Assembly (NCBI RefSeq): GCF_000002995.4
Contig: NW_025062476.1
Coordinates: 796,501-860,500 of the forward strand
Direction: 5' to 3'
Length of the DNA: 64,000 nucleotides
Source of the DNA: Brugia malayi
Lineage: Eukaryota; Nematoda; Chromadorea; Rhabditida; Onchocercidae
Shown here: positions 51,416 through 64,000 of the stretch, piece by piece
How positions within the stretch are numbered: position 1 is the first letter of the stretch
Layout: the number at the start of each line of letters is the position of its first letter
The notes under the pieces: model-generated
Databases searched by the model: none
What the model was told of the DNA's origin: nothing
The model's input: the letters and a program-made list of their open reading frames with translations, nothing else
Program-made: the position numbers and the translations under genes

Positions 51416-52416
51416 ATGAAAATAAAAAATATTCGAAATATTATATTCTCAGCAACTGAGGTGAAAAAAAATTACTCATAAGAAAAAAAAAAGCGCTCTG
51501 AGATTATAACAGAAGTAGGCAAAGGATATTTTTATAATTTCTCTTAGCTATTCGAATTTATTAAAATATTCTTGCTAGTGTCATATTAGATATGGTCCAA
51601 ATATGCCAAATATGACACATAATAATACAAATAATTAAAAAAGCACCACTAATTACTTTAGCTCAATTTATAAAGCGAGAAAGAAGTCCATTGGTCATCC
51701 ATGTTCTAACGGAAGGACAAATAAATAAAAAGTTAATATTGTGTGCATTATGTTGTAATTAACGACTGGGACTAGAAAAAGGGGACTTGGTTTTTTTCTA
51801 ATCTTTAGTGATATGAAGAATTTCATTTATTTCAACCTCATCAAGTACCACAAGAGGGTTTTCAACTAATAAATGGATTCATAATTGAAAAATTACCTAG
51901 CAGGACAGTACGGTACATCCTAATAATGTAGGGAAAATTGTTCCAAGAGACATTGCTAAAGACCAAAAAAATTAAATACCAATGCCCATCTTTTGTTTTC
52001 GGGAAGAATTGACAATTTGAATCCCTTTCCAAGAGAAGACATTTGAGCGATTCAGATAATCCCTTCATTTTATTTAGACGCATAAGTAGAAAGCTAGAAA
52101 AAGTTTATTATAAAACAAATTTTATTGATAAAACAACTAGGAATGACGTCAGATATGAAAGCAAAAATATTTTGTAGCTATAACAAATAATATCAGTATA
52201 ACAACATAAAATATACAATTATGAACAAATAACTTCAGAAGGAAAAGTTGCATACGGTTGAAGAACCGTGAAAACTTGATTCATTTGTTATTAATAAAAA
52301 CAGCTAACAATTCCAGTCTATTCGACCATTTTTGAAGATCTATTTTTACATCTGCAAGTGTTCCTTCACTTTTGAGTGGAAGATATTTACCACCGTAACA
52401 ATCATACAGTAACTAT
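50465..52416. other. Upstream region of right wdr-23-like gene and COX15 3' flank
   Basis: To about 51415 this is inverted-duplication arm (promoter side). From there to 52416 it is AT-rich, with a weak 73-codon minus-strand frame at 51862-52083 that lacks motifs. It presumably contains the COX15 3' UTR. Nothing else is seen. Confidence 0.45.
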
Positions 52417-55283
52417 TTACTTTGGAACACGACGGATTTCATTTGAAAGCCAAAAAGCAGATGTTATCACAGCCATTGATAAGTTCTGATGCATGACACC
52501 CAAATAAACCGGTACATAGTGTACCTGGAATTTGGAATTCCGTTATAGTATTACACACTAATATAAAATTGGAATAACAATAAGTACTATTTCCATAGCT
52601 GGTCATATTTTCAGAAACCATCCAGCGAATCATAAAAACTGATACACGTTTTAAAACAACGTGAAACTTTTTTCAGATTTTTTGGAGAGTAAAATATACT
52701 TAACATCTGTACTATTTGCATCAAAATATTTAAAAATGTAAAAGAGGGAATTTTTCGGAAAGCAAATAAGACCAAATAAAAAATTTGAATAATTTAATGT
52801 ATTATACCAAAGTAGCTATTCCTAGAAGAGCCTGCAAGTATACCGCACCCATCAATGAATGCAATGCAATTTTGGCACGTCGACCAAGAAGCATACGACG
52901 TCCAAAAATCCATGTGAGTGATACCGAAAGTAGTGTCAAGTAAGCCTGTAAATAAAAAGCTACTACCAAAAAGCGATTTCCAGTAAATAATAAAATAACA
53001 AATTCGTTTTAAAAGTATAAAAAGTTTGCTCCCATAAAAAACGTATTAAATCTTCTTAATGAATATTTTTTGAGAATAGGAAAAACACCTCGAATTGAAA
53101 TCACAAGAAATGTAAAAAATTAACCATATTTCGATGCATGAACTGGGCAGTTGCCGGATTTTCAAAAATGTTAGACCATTTTGGATTTTTAAGCCATAAA
53201 TCTTCTGGAAGCCAACGTCCGGCATATTTCGGCCATGAATTGTAAACTAATCCAGCATCCAAGCCAGCAACAAAAGCGCCTATAATTAAGATGTAATATA
53301 AAAATAAGTAATTCAGCGAATTCGAAACAGTGGGTACTAAATGTAATGAAACAGTATAATGGTGAACAGTATAACAAAAAACTCTCATAATATTTTTCTT
53401 GCATGTTTAAGAATAAACAAAATTAACCCATCACTGCAGTCAAAACTATCATCGTTTTCGAAAGATGTGTCATACCACGTAATCGTCCAATTTTGTTAAC
53501 ATTTGTGTGCTGAAAAGTCTTCATTAATTATATATGCCACAAAATTTACTTACAAAATTCATCAAGAAAGAAGGCGTCGGCTTTCCATCAATAAAGCTTA
53601 AGATTCGTCCCTCAAAAAATATTTCAATTTTAGGCAGGTGTCTTAGTCAGTTAATTTTTTAAAAAAAATAAGCTCCCTGAGATATTTGGTACTAAGGATG
53701 TAGTAGTAGATTAGGTTAACTTACCTCTTAGCTCACGTTAATAGACTTTAAAAAATTTCACAACTTTTTTTTTGGAAAAGAGAGATAGGGCAAAATTAAA
53801 CAATTAGTCACAAAGTCTTTTCCCTAACTTTCCTTTTAACAAAGCATTCAAAAAATTTTCGCCATACATAAGACTGAATAGCCAAAAAAAGAAAAAAAGC
53901 TATCTGCCTGCTTAAATCATACATGTCGTGAGGTAACTCATAAAATCAAATCCAAATCAACCAAAAGCTTTAATCGCATAAACATTTGAAATAAATTTCA
54001 GAAAAAGAGAAGAAAAAAAAAAACGTACGTCATGAGCTGTAAAAATATGTGAAAGACCGGTCCACAAAAACACAGTGTATAAAACAAAAGCCATTGTCAG
54101 ATGAGTGGCTAAACGATATTCCGAAACACGAGGTATTTCTTTGTTAGAATTGTTCTTCGGATCCAATCCTGACTTCACCATCCACCAACCAATAAGTCCC
54201 TGAAAAAAGCACAGACAATGAGACGGTGTAAAATTAATTTTAGTTGAAGGCACTATCATAAGTTTTCTAAAGGAGAAATTCCAATTGCTAAGACTAAATA
54301 AATTATCTCAGTATGAATAAAATAACTTGCCTGCATGCAAATCAGAGTACCAGCAATGAACATTCTTTTTTTCATTGCAGAAGAGAAATGACCTTTTGCC
54401 CAGAAAAATGCACAAGGAACTAGAAAAAAGATACCCAATGTCCGTCCCCACATTCGATGAATGTATTCCATCATCCAAATAAATTTGAATTCTGCCAATG
54501 TCATCTCTTCATTACCACTTTTGCTACAGAAATTGTACAGTCATTAATTTTTCTATGAACAAACTACTATCCATCAAAAAAGGATTGCAGAAATTTCATT
54601 TTACAAAAAATTACTGAAAAATTCATCATGAAAACCAATCACTTCTTATTAAAATGTAATAGACGTTGCTTATGAATAATATGGAACATACAATTTATAT
54701 TCTGGAAATTGCTTGTAACGTTCAAATTCGGTTTCCCATTCATCCTTACTCCATGGTGGCTTCATCGTACGAAACAAATCCCAATTGACCATACTTAAAC
54801 CCGATTCTGTCAATCTAAAAACAGAAATTTGATCATTTAGGAAGAAAATTATTAAATGATCTACCAGCTAACTAAAATTTTGCATTAATCAAATAGATAA
54901 AGAGACTGGATTAAAAATTTAAATCATGCCTTGTGACACCTCCCAAAGCAACTGCCCCGTAAACCATTCCGGCACATCCTAATAACCACACTCCGATTGT
55001 TCGGCGCTGTGCTGGTGCTAATTGATGTGATAGCGATACTCCAAGTACCATACGCCTTTTTATAGCATTCGTTCTGAAACAACACAATAAAGCATAATCT
55101 CGAAATATCATCTGATTATCGCAAAGTAAGTTAATCAAAAATAACTAACATCCGTGGAATTTTGAAGAAGGCAAATGATTCCTTTATATTATTATTGAAT
55201 GCCGAACCAGTAAAAAATGATGACTTCTTTGTAATGTTGCCGCATGCTCGACGACTTGCCAAAAGGTGAGTCAATAGCGACAT
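52417..55283 (-). CDS. cox-15: COX15-like haem A synthase
   Basis: Mitochondrial inner-membrane enzyme that oxidises the C8 methyl of haem O to make haem A for cytochrome oxidase. Minus-strand exons: 55150-55283, 54930-55073, 54692-54814, 54331-54523, 54029-54199, 53428-53509, 53125-53279, 52808-52945, 52417-52524; 415 residues (human 410). The N-terminal 45 residues are Arg/Lys/Ser/Phe-rich, a likely transit peptide. Conserved blocks: [95 protein letters not shown]. The four haem-ligand histidines are present ([20 protein letters not shown]). Two introns need GC donors (AAG/GCATGA after 54930 and CAG/GCAAGT after 54331). The ATG is 2 nt after a TTTCAG acceptor. It lies about 1.2 kb downstream of HCCS on the same strand. 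Confidence 0.96.
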
Positions 55284-56452
55284 TGCTGAAATATATACGT
55301 TTTAATAATGCAACAAAATTGTTGTATTTACTAGTAGTAATAAATCATTCTTACCTCATATGAAATAAAATTTTAATTTGATAAAATGCACAAAGAAAAT
55401 ATATTTCTTACGTATGCAAAATAGCAGAGAACCGTATACACGGTTATTTTAACTGCTCAATATTTGCCAAAAAAGAACTGATTCATGAACAAAATCTATT
55501 TCATGAACTTGAGAGAGATAACGCACGATAATACCAAAATTCACTGCAATGAAAACATCGTATTATTTTGTTATGTCATAACGACACAGTTGACATATAT
55601 AATAAGCTATATATTCCAAATATTAATTATGGTATAATTTATTTCTTCTGAGCTACCTAAAGAACTATCAAGACAACAATAACTGTTAAAGCTTTTGTCT
55701 AATCTGTCGGTGACTATAAATTAATGATTAACACCATTAATAACACAACAGGTTGTTAAGCAATAAGTTTTGAAAAATTGTTCCATTTGGTAAAACCATA
55801 ATAAACGAAAGAAGGTATTAAAATGAAAGATTGAATATTATGAACCAATTCCATTTAAGCAACTAATTTAAATATGCAACAATGCGAAGCAACATGATTG
55901 GACTAGGACGGCTACATTCACATCAAATCAAGTTTAAAGAAGAAGCACATTTGAAATATTCCAAATCAACAACGAGGTATGTTAATATTAAATATTGCGC
56001 CTGAAAAATAGTAAGCGTGGAAAATAAATTGGGATACAGAGAAAAGACTAAAATAAAATTAACACATAGTCAACTAACCTATAACAGCACATCAAATAAT
56101 CAAAAAATGCTTTCATTAAATAAGATGTACCTGCACAACTAATACCTTCCTAATCTTTGCGACAATTTTTTTTCATACTACTTAATTTACTGTTCAATAC
56201 ATATAAAGACATCCCTAATATAAATTATATCAATCCACTTAATAGAAAGAATTCGCATAAAGACCTAACTATTATCACGTGTAAGGAGAAACTTTTCTTA
56301 CTTTGAATAATAAACCCTCGCAATGCCTTAAAGCTTAAAAATGAATAAAACCTCTTGAATGAAATAAAACTTTTTTTTGAATGAGTGCGTCACAATTTTA
56401 GGACTCTAAAACCTTAACATTGTTTAGAAAAGCCATGTGGAAGGTGGAAGTA
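55284..56452. other. HCCS-COX15 intergenic region
   Basis: AT-rich sequence of about 1.17 kb between two co-oriented minus-strand genes. No exon is supported. The distance is longer than typical nematode operon spacing (about 100-500 bp), so co-transcription is possible but not indicated by spacing. Confidence 0.5.
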
Positions 56453-57286
56453 TTATGGGTTCTGCTTTTTCTCGTACAAAGGCAATTTTGGAGTAAGGCC
56501 CAGTGTTTCAAATTTGAAACGCCAATAAGCAACAACCATCCGATCCCACACATTTCCGACATCCGTGAGTGCTGGACGAACATCTAATATAGTGAATAAT
56601 TTCGATTTTGGATCAACTGCACCACCATCATAAAAATCGATTATATAATGAACCTAAAATGAATTTCCTTCTTACTGAATAACCTAATTAAAGAATCTTA
56701 TGAGTTGAAAAGATACGTTTTTAAAAAATTAAAAAATGCTATTTTCAGTAGCTCAACTAAAATGGTGCTTAGAGAAATTATTCTTCTGCATCACAGTAAA
56801 AATGGAATAGCCATCATTCTCTTTCTTTTGCCATTCCGTTCGAAAATTATTCCTTAAACGCTATTAACTCACTATACACGGATACGGATAATTTCAATTT
56901 TCCTTTCTTATAAAACCAAAAAAAAAAAGAGAAAAACAAACATCTTTTCGCCCACACCGATCTACTGTCCAGTCGTGCCGATCAAAAGGTAAACCGTACC
57001 TGAAAAAGATCCTTACAGATGAGTTTGCTTTCACGGAAATTATAAATTGGTGGAAAAAATTATTCGTGAATAGCACATGTCAATGGCAAACGAAAAGCTC
57101 TCAAAAACATTAAAAACAGAACAAACCCCAACAACTGTCTCACTCGAGCTCGTGGAGAAATCTTTTGCGCATTGCCATGGAAATTTTTCAACTTTGGACA
57201 ATTGCATTCACTGTAACTTTTTTTTTTTGCGGTTTACTGCTTCAGCTTTGGAAGTAGAATTGAGACACAGCAAATCCTTTTGCAGT

Positions 57287-57335
<49 letters not shown>

Positions 57336-58115
57336 AAATTTTACGAAAATGAAGGTGATAAAATATTATCAGGAGTTATCTTTTTCATAAAACTTACGGA
57401 TGTAGAAGCATTTCCCACTTCAAAATTTCACGCCATACTTCCTCATTATTTGCGTTGTGGATTTTGATAATTTTGTTCATATCTTTTGCACTAATCTGGT
57501 CATCTCGCCATTGCCATCCTATAATCATCAATGAAAGATATTCTAATAGGTAATTCATTAATGAATTCATAAACTAACAATACCTTTTCTTAGCATAGCA
57601 TTCCAAAACATTTGTTCTGACGGATATTCCCAATAACCATCCTCTGTAGCCTTCGGAATCGTAGATCGTTGTCGTTCGGTACTTAATGGAAACGGTTGGC
57701 CAGGAGCAGGTTTTTGATTAGGTGGAGGCATCTGCAACAAAAAAAAAAAAAAAAAAAATTGCAAATATTAAGTACATTCATTTTTTTTAAAGCAAGTGAA
57801 TATAAATGCACGAATTGTTTCATTGACAACTTACAGCATTTAACTCATTAAATTCAGATCCTGAAGTACATCCACCTTGTCCATCAGTCTTTTCCCTATC
57901 TTGATACTTTGGACATTCGGAAGCCATTGATTTAATCATATTTTTTTCTTTTGAGTCAGCAGATTGATCCTTAGCCGATTGGTATGGACAACTGAATTTG
58001 GAAACCTGAAATTTGCGAAAATTTTGAGACATAGTTAGACATGCAAGAAAACGAAAAATATTACTTCTGATTGAGCAACTTCATGTGACACCTGTGATGA
58101 CTGCCGACCACCCAT
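56453..58115 (-). CDS. cchl-1: Holocytochrome c synthase (cytochrome c haem lyase)
   Basis: Mitochondrial intermembrane-space enzyme that attaches haem to the CXXCH motif of cytochrome c. Minus-strand exons: 58065-58115, 57835-58005, 57584-57731, 57398-57518, 57127-57210, 56942-56999, 56453-56653; 277 residues (human 268). The start [11 protein letters not shown] was preferred because it splices in frame to the TTTCAG acceptor at 58006-58011; an alternative start at 58032 reads through that acceptor. There are two CP haem-regulatory-type motifs (FSCPYQ, SECPKYQ). Hallmarks: [105 protein letters not shown]. The 84-nt fifth exon is easily missed but restores the conserved SPRAR segment in phase. 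The poly-A tract at 57290-57328 lies in intron 4. Confidence 0.95.
57290..57328. repeat. 39-bp poly-A tract
   Basis: Uninterrupted A run (poly-T in the sense of the HCCS gene) in the intron between HCCS exons 4 and 5. Confidence 0.95.
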
Positions 58116-60142
58116 ATTGGCCGATTCCTAAGACAGCAAAAATTTGGTCGATTCCTAAATTGGCGAAAATTAGTACAGTTAAGCAAACAAAAACGGAAAA
58201 AATTGTTTAAATTATTCAACAAAATTGCTTGTAAAGCATTGATGTAAAGCAATAAACAATGCTTTAAATCTAATGTTATGAATAAAATAACCAAAAATTT
58301 TCTATTTCTTAATCACTAATAATTATTAAACTGTTAGCAAAATATATAAAACTAAATTAGCCACAGCCTATATAATGTACTTATTAGCATAAAATGATAT
58401 CAGTAATAATTTCACAAGTAAAAAATAATTTAAAAAAAAAAAGAAAAAACCCCTTACAACCGTTAAAAAAAAAAAAAAAAAAAAAAAAGAATAATAAGAC
58501 AACCCCCCGCATTTCCAATTCGTTAAACCATATTTCACACTTTAATATAATTTATTTATCGGGCCCGAACCATCAAATACCCACAGGCCTATATAATGTA
58601 ATAAATTTGAATTTCATAAATGAGTGCCTCTGAGTGTGGGAAAATGTGTTTAGTGTAATTATTGGGGTCTGAAGACATTAGCCTTATTGTTAATGTTTAA
58701 AAAGTAATTTTTTTGTAACATTTTCATATTTTATTGTTTTTCTCTCTTTCTCAATTTATTTTTTATAATTTTTATCAATTAATTGAGCAATTTATTATTA
58801 ATTGACTGCAACAAATTATTACTTAAATTTATTTAATTATTTGAATGCAAACAAAGTATAATTTCATCTATCAATGTCATATTTTTAGAAATGTTTACAA
58901 ATGAAACTTTTTTGATTTTTTTAATTAAAATATTCTTAACATTTCTAATATTATCAATAATAATCTGTTATTATCCTAATTGACAATATCCTACGATGAA
59001 CTTCTCGCTTTTTTTCTCTTTTTCTTACCATAGGATTGTTATTATATTGGTTTTATTTACATCGACATAGCTTAATATAATGAATTATTGATTGATTCCG
59101 ATGAGTGAGTGTTTTTTTTTTCACGATTCGAGTTAGATTTCAATAATTGAGCTGATTTTTCATTATTGCTTTAATGGAGAAGTTAGAATTTGAGATTATA
59201 AGAAAGCAAAAGAAATTTAGTTCTTAGATAATTTACATTTTACATTTGGGCTTTTTACAATGGAACAATTTCTAAATGATTATCATAATCAAAATAGCTT
59301 TCATAAGTTACTCTATTGGTCACTCATTTATTCATTCCATGAATCAATTCTTAATTTAGTAGTTTTTCGAAGTAACTTGTCATATGAGTCATCCAGTCAA
59401 TTAATTTGTGAATTAGTCATTGAGTTCATTGAGCGAATAATTCATTTAATCAATTATCCAGTCTTCCAATTGCGATATGTTAATTAAATACTAAGATAAA
59501 GTCTTGAAAATTAGTGGGATAGTTTTCAAAGTGATCCAGAGAGTGTGGTTCTTGATATGAATTCTGAGTGTTACAATTAGAATGTGTTTGCATTATTCTC
59601 TTTCGTTGATTTATCTTGAAAAAATTTGCATAAATGAAGGAATGAATAGTATTTAAGAGAGAAATTAAACTGGCAGTCAGTTAGTTTGTGACTATTTGAT
59701 ATCTGTGCGGTTGCTTTATTCTTTTGCTTTCAACTTACTGTCAGTTGGTTGTTATCGGCGTATTTTTTTTCTTTTTTCTTTTTTAAAAAACAGAGATCTA
59801 TTTTTATTTATGTTATTATTTTTGTCCTTATATTGCTATTGACAGTTTATATAATTTGAGTAATTGATAATTATGAAATGAAGGGATTTTTTGTCATTTA
59901 TGAATAAAATATTGGTGCAAGGAATAATTATTTTTTGTGATAGCAATGAAAATGAATGAACATTACTTTACATTTTATCATATAACAATTTGCGAATGCT
60001 CTCCTTACAGCATAGTTCGTTCTTTCCAGAAGTTATCGTCTGGTTATCACTGTTAGCTAGCGGATTAATTTTCGTGATAAAAAGGAGGGTTGACAGAGTA
60101 TTTTGGTGAGCGATCAAAAGTGGTAGAAATTAGCTGACAACA
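58116..60142. other. Bidirectional upstream region of HCCS and beta-tubulin
   Basis: About 2 kb between divergently transcribed genes, so it must hold both promoters. AT-rich, with an A-run near 58467-58490. An acceptor-like CTCCTTACAG at about 60001-60010 and a GGTTGACAG near 60090-60098 could receive a 5' exon or spliced leader for the tubulin gene. A 75-codon frame at 59260-59487 has no recognisable motif. Confidence 0.45.
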
Positions 60143-62858
<2,716 letters not shown>

Positions 62859-64000
62859 ATTGAATGGGAAATTCATGCAACTCTGTCATTAATTACCGCT
62901 GCCAGATTTATTAAAAATTTTTTCTATTGGTTTCTAATTCTGCGCATTGAATCATTAATTTCAGCTCAATTATTGGGAAAATTGATTTTAGTTGTTTGAT
63001 GTTAGAATTTGTGCAAATTTTGTGAAAAATTCAGCATTTAAATTAAGTGGAATTTGTACTTGTAATACCATTTATAGAAATATCTTTTTGATTCGTGAAT
63101 AAATTTGAGCGAATTTTATACCGGTGAGAAGGAAGAGTTATGTTGTTTTTTTTTTTTTTTTTTTTTCTCCAATTTATTCATCTTATAATGTTAATTCTAC
63201 CTGTAATTTTTTGAAATGGTTTTGTTTTCTTTTTTATAGAATTTAAGACTTAATGTTAAGGATTCTCAAATTTTGAAAACTCTGGGTTTGCCTTTGCCAA
63301 GTATTCACTGCATTCCATCTGTTTTCTCTTTTCTTTTCTCCTCCCATCCTCTCTCCCTCTTCGAATCTACAGGATATACCTAAATTTATTCAAATCATCC
63401 CAATATCATTTTCTGTTTTTTTGATGAAATGAATGTAAGCAGTATAAGTAAGTACAAAGCTGCCCAGAGTTATATTTGTGTTATACTTAATCGTTTTTTT
63501 TTGTCAAAATCCATTTAAAGTACAAATTTCTTTTAAACTTTTGTGTTTTGCATTTATATCAAGTCGAAAGTTAGACGAAGGTGCTAAGATGTTTCGCGAA
63601 TAGTATGTATACTAGAATTATACATAGTTTACTACTTTAGAGTAATTCTACTTATCATTTATCTTACTATTCATAGCAGACAAAGTGGTGTAATTCATAA
63701 CTTTTTATGTATTTATCTGATAGTTAGAGTAATTTGTTAACAATTAGTAGTTAAGGCATTGAAAAGATTAGTATAGAATTTTTAGCTAAGTAAAAATTTT
63801 TTTAGTTAAATCTTTTAGAATGTTCGATATCACTAATGAAATAAAACATTTCGAGGATAAAGTTAGGCTGTCAATCGCTAGTTAAATTGTGGTAGAGTGG
63901 AGGAAGTTCTTTTTTTTTATTTGATTTGATAAGTGGATGAATGAAATTTCGTTATTTCGACAAAAGCAATATTTTTAATTAGGAAAGATTATTTGGAAAG
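62859..64000. other. Beta-tubulin 3' flank
   Basis: AT-rich sequence to the window end. The first good polyadenylation hexamer is AATAAA at 63098-63103, about 240 nt after the stop. Pyrimidine-rich tracts occur at 63143-63170 and 63320-63360. No exon is supported. Confidence 0.45.
63098..63103 (+). terminator. Candidate polyadenylation signal of beta-tubulin
   Basis: AATAAA about 240 nt after the TAA, followed by U-rich sequence from 63143. This is the first canonical hexamer after the gene; a second candidate lies near 63838. Confidence 0.4.

Noticed and set aside
57820..58032. HCCS start at 58032
   Set aside because: It reads through a strong TTTCAG acceptor; the upstream MGGRQSS exon joins there in phase and gives a more typical N-terminus. 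Not fully excluded.
59260..59487. 75-codon frame between HCCS and tubulin
   Set aside because: No recognisable motif and located in the shared promoter region; kept only as a note.

Overview
The window is AT-rich eukaryotic DNA with compact multi-exon genes. Introns start GT (a few GC) and end in TTTCAG-type acceptors. The best match is a nematode: there is an Srsx-type chemoreceptor (a nematode-restricted family), and several genes have a TTTCAG-type acceptor a few bases before the start codon, as expected for spliced-leader addition. A spirurid or filarial worm is plausible from composition and gene structure, but that is inference. All gene models below were built by hand from splice signals, phase continuity and recalled family conservation.

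Layout. 1.2-4.2 kb (minus): a six-exon Srsx-like GPCR whose third exon boundary is duplicated in tandem. 6.3-10.6 kb: about 62 near-identical copies of a 70-bp satellite. 11.1-13.5 kb (plus): a GPANK1-like ankyrin/G-patch protein. 14.4-19.3 kb (plus): a TRIM23/ARD1-like protein (RING, B-boxes, coiled coil, ARF domain) with altered GTPase motifs. 20.0-23.8 kb (plus): a coiled-coil protein I do not recognise. 24.9-31.85 kb: a second, more complex tandem array carrying CATGCAGTTAGT motifs, followed by A-rich DNA to 33.7 kb. 34.0-35.5 kb (minus): a GC-richer gene for an acidic, single C2H2-finger protein of unknown family.

39.5-51.4 kb: a large inverted duplication carrying two convergent wdr-23/DCAF11-like genes (plus, then minus) around a 2.2-kb spacer. 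The paralogues are strongly diverged in most exons but almost identical around exon 1 and part of the upstream flank, which suggests gene conversion. 52.4-58.1 kb (minus): two mitochondrial haem genes in the same orientation, cytochrome c haem lyase (HCCS) upstream of haem A synthase (COX15). 60.1-62.9 kb (plus): a divergent beta-tubulin, divergently oriented from HCCS.

Functional links: HCCS attaches haem to cytochrome c and COX15 makes haem A for cytochrome oxidase, so the pair forms a small respiratory-haem cluster. The WDR-23 pair are predicted substrate receptors of CUL4-DDB1 ubiquitin ligase (in C. elegans WDR-23 restrains SKN-1). TRIM23-like is also a predicted ubiquitin ligase. The most unusual items are the inverted wdr-23 pair with patchy conversion, the two unrelated satellite arrays (one with a helically phased TGATA pattern), the GC-AG introns, the TRIM23-like protein with a lost NKxD motif, and the beta-tubulin with a rewritten M-loop and an EPEY tail.
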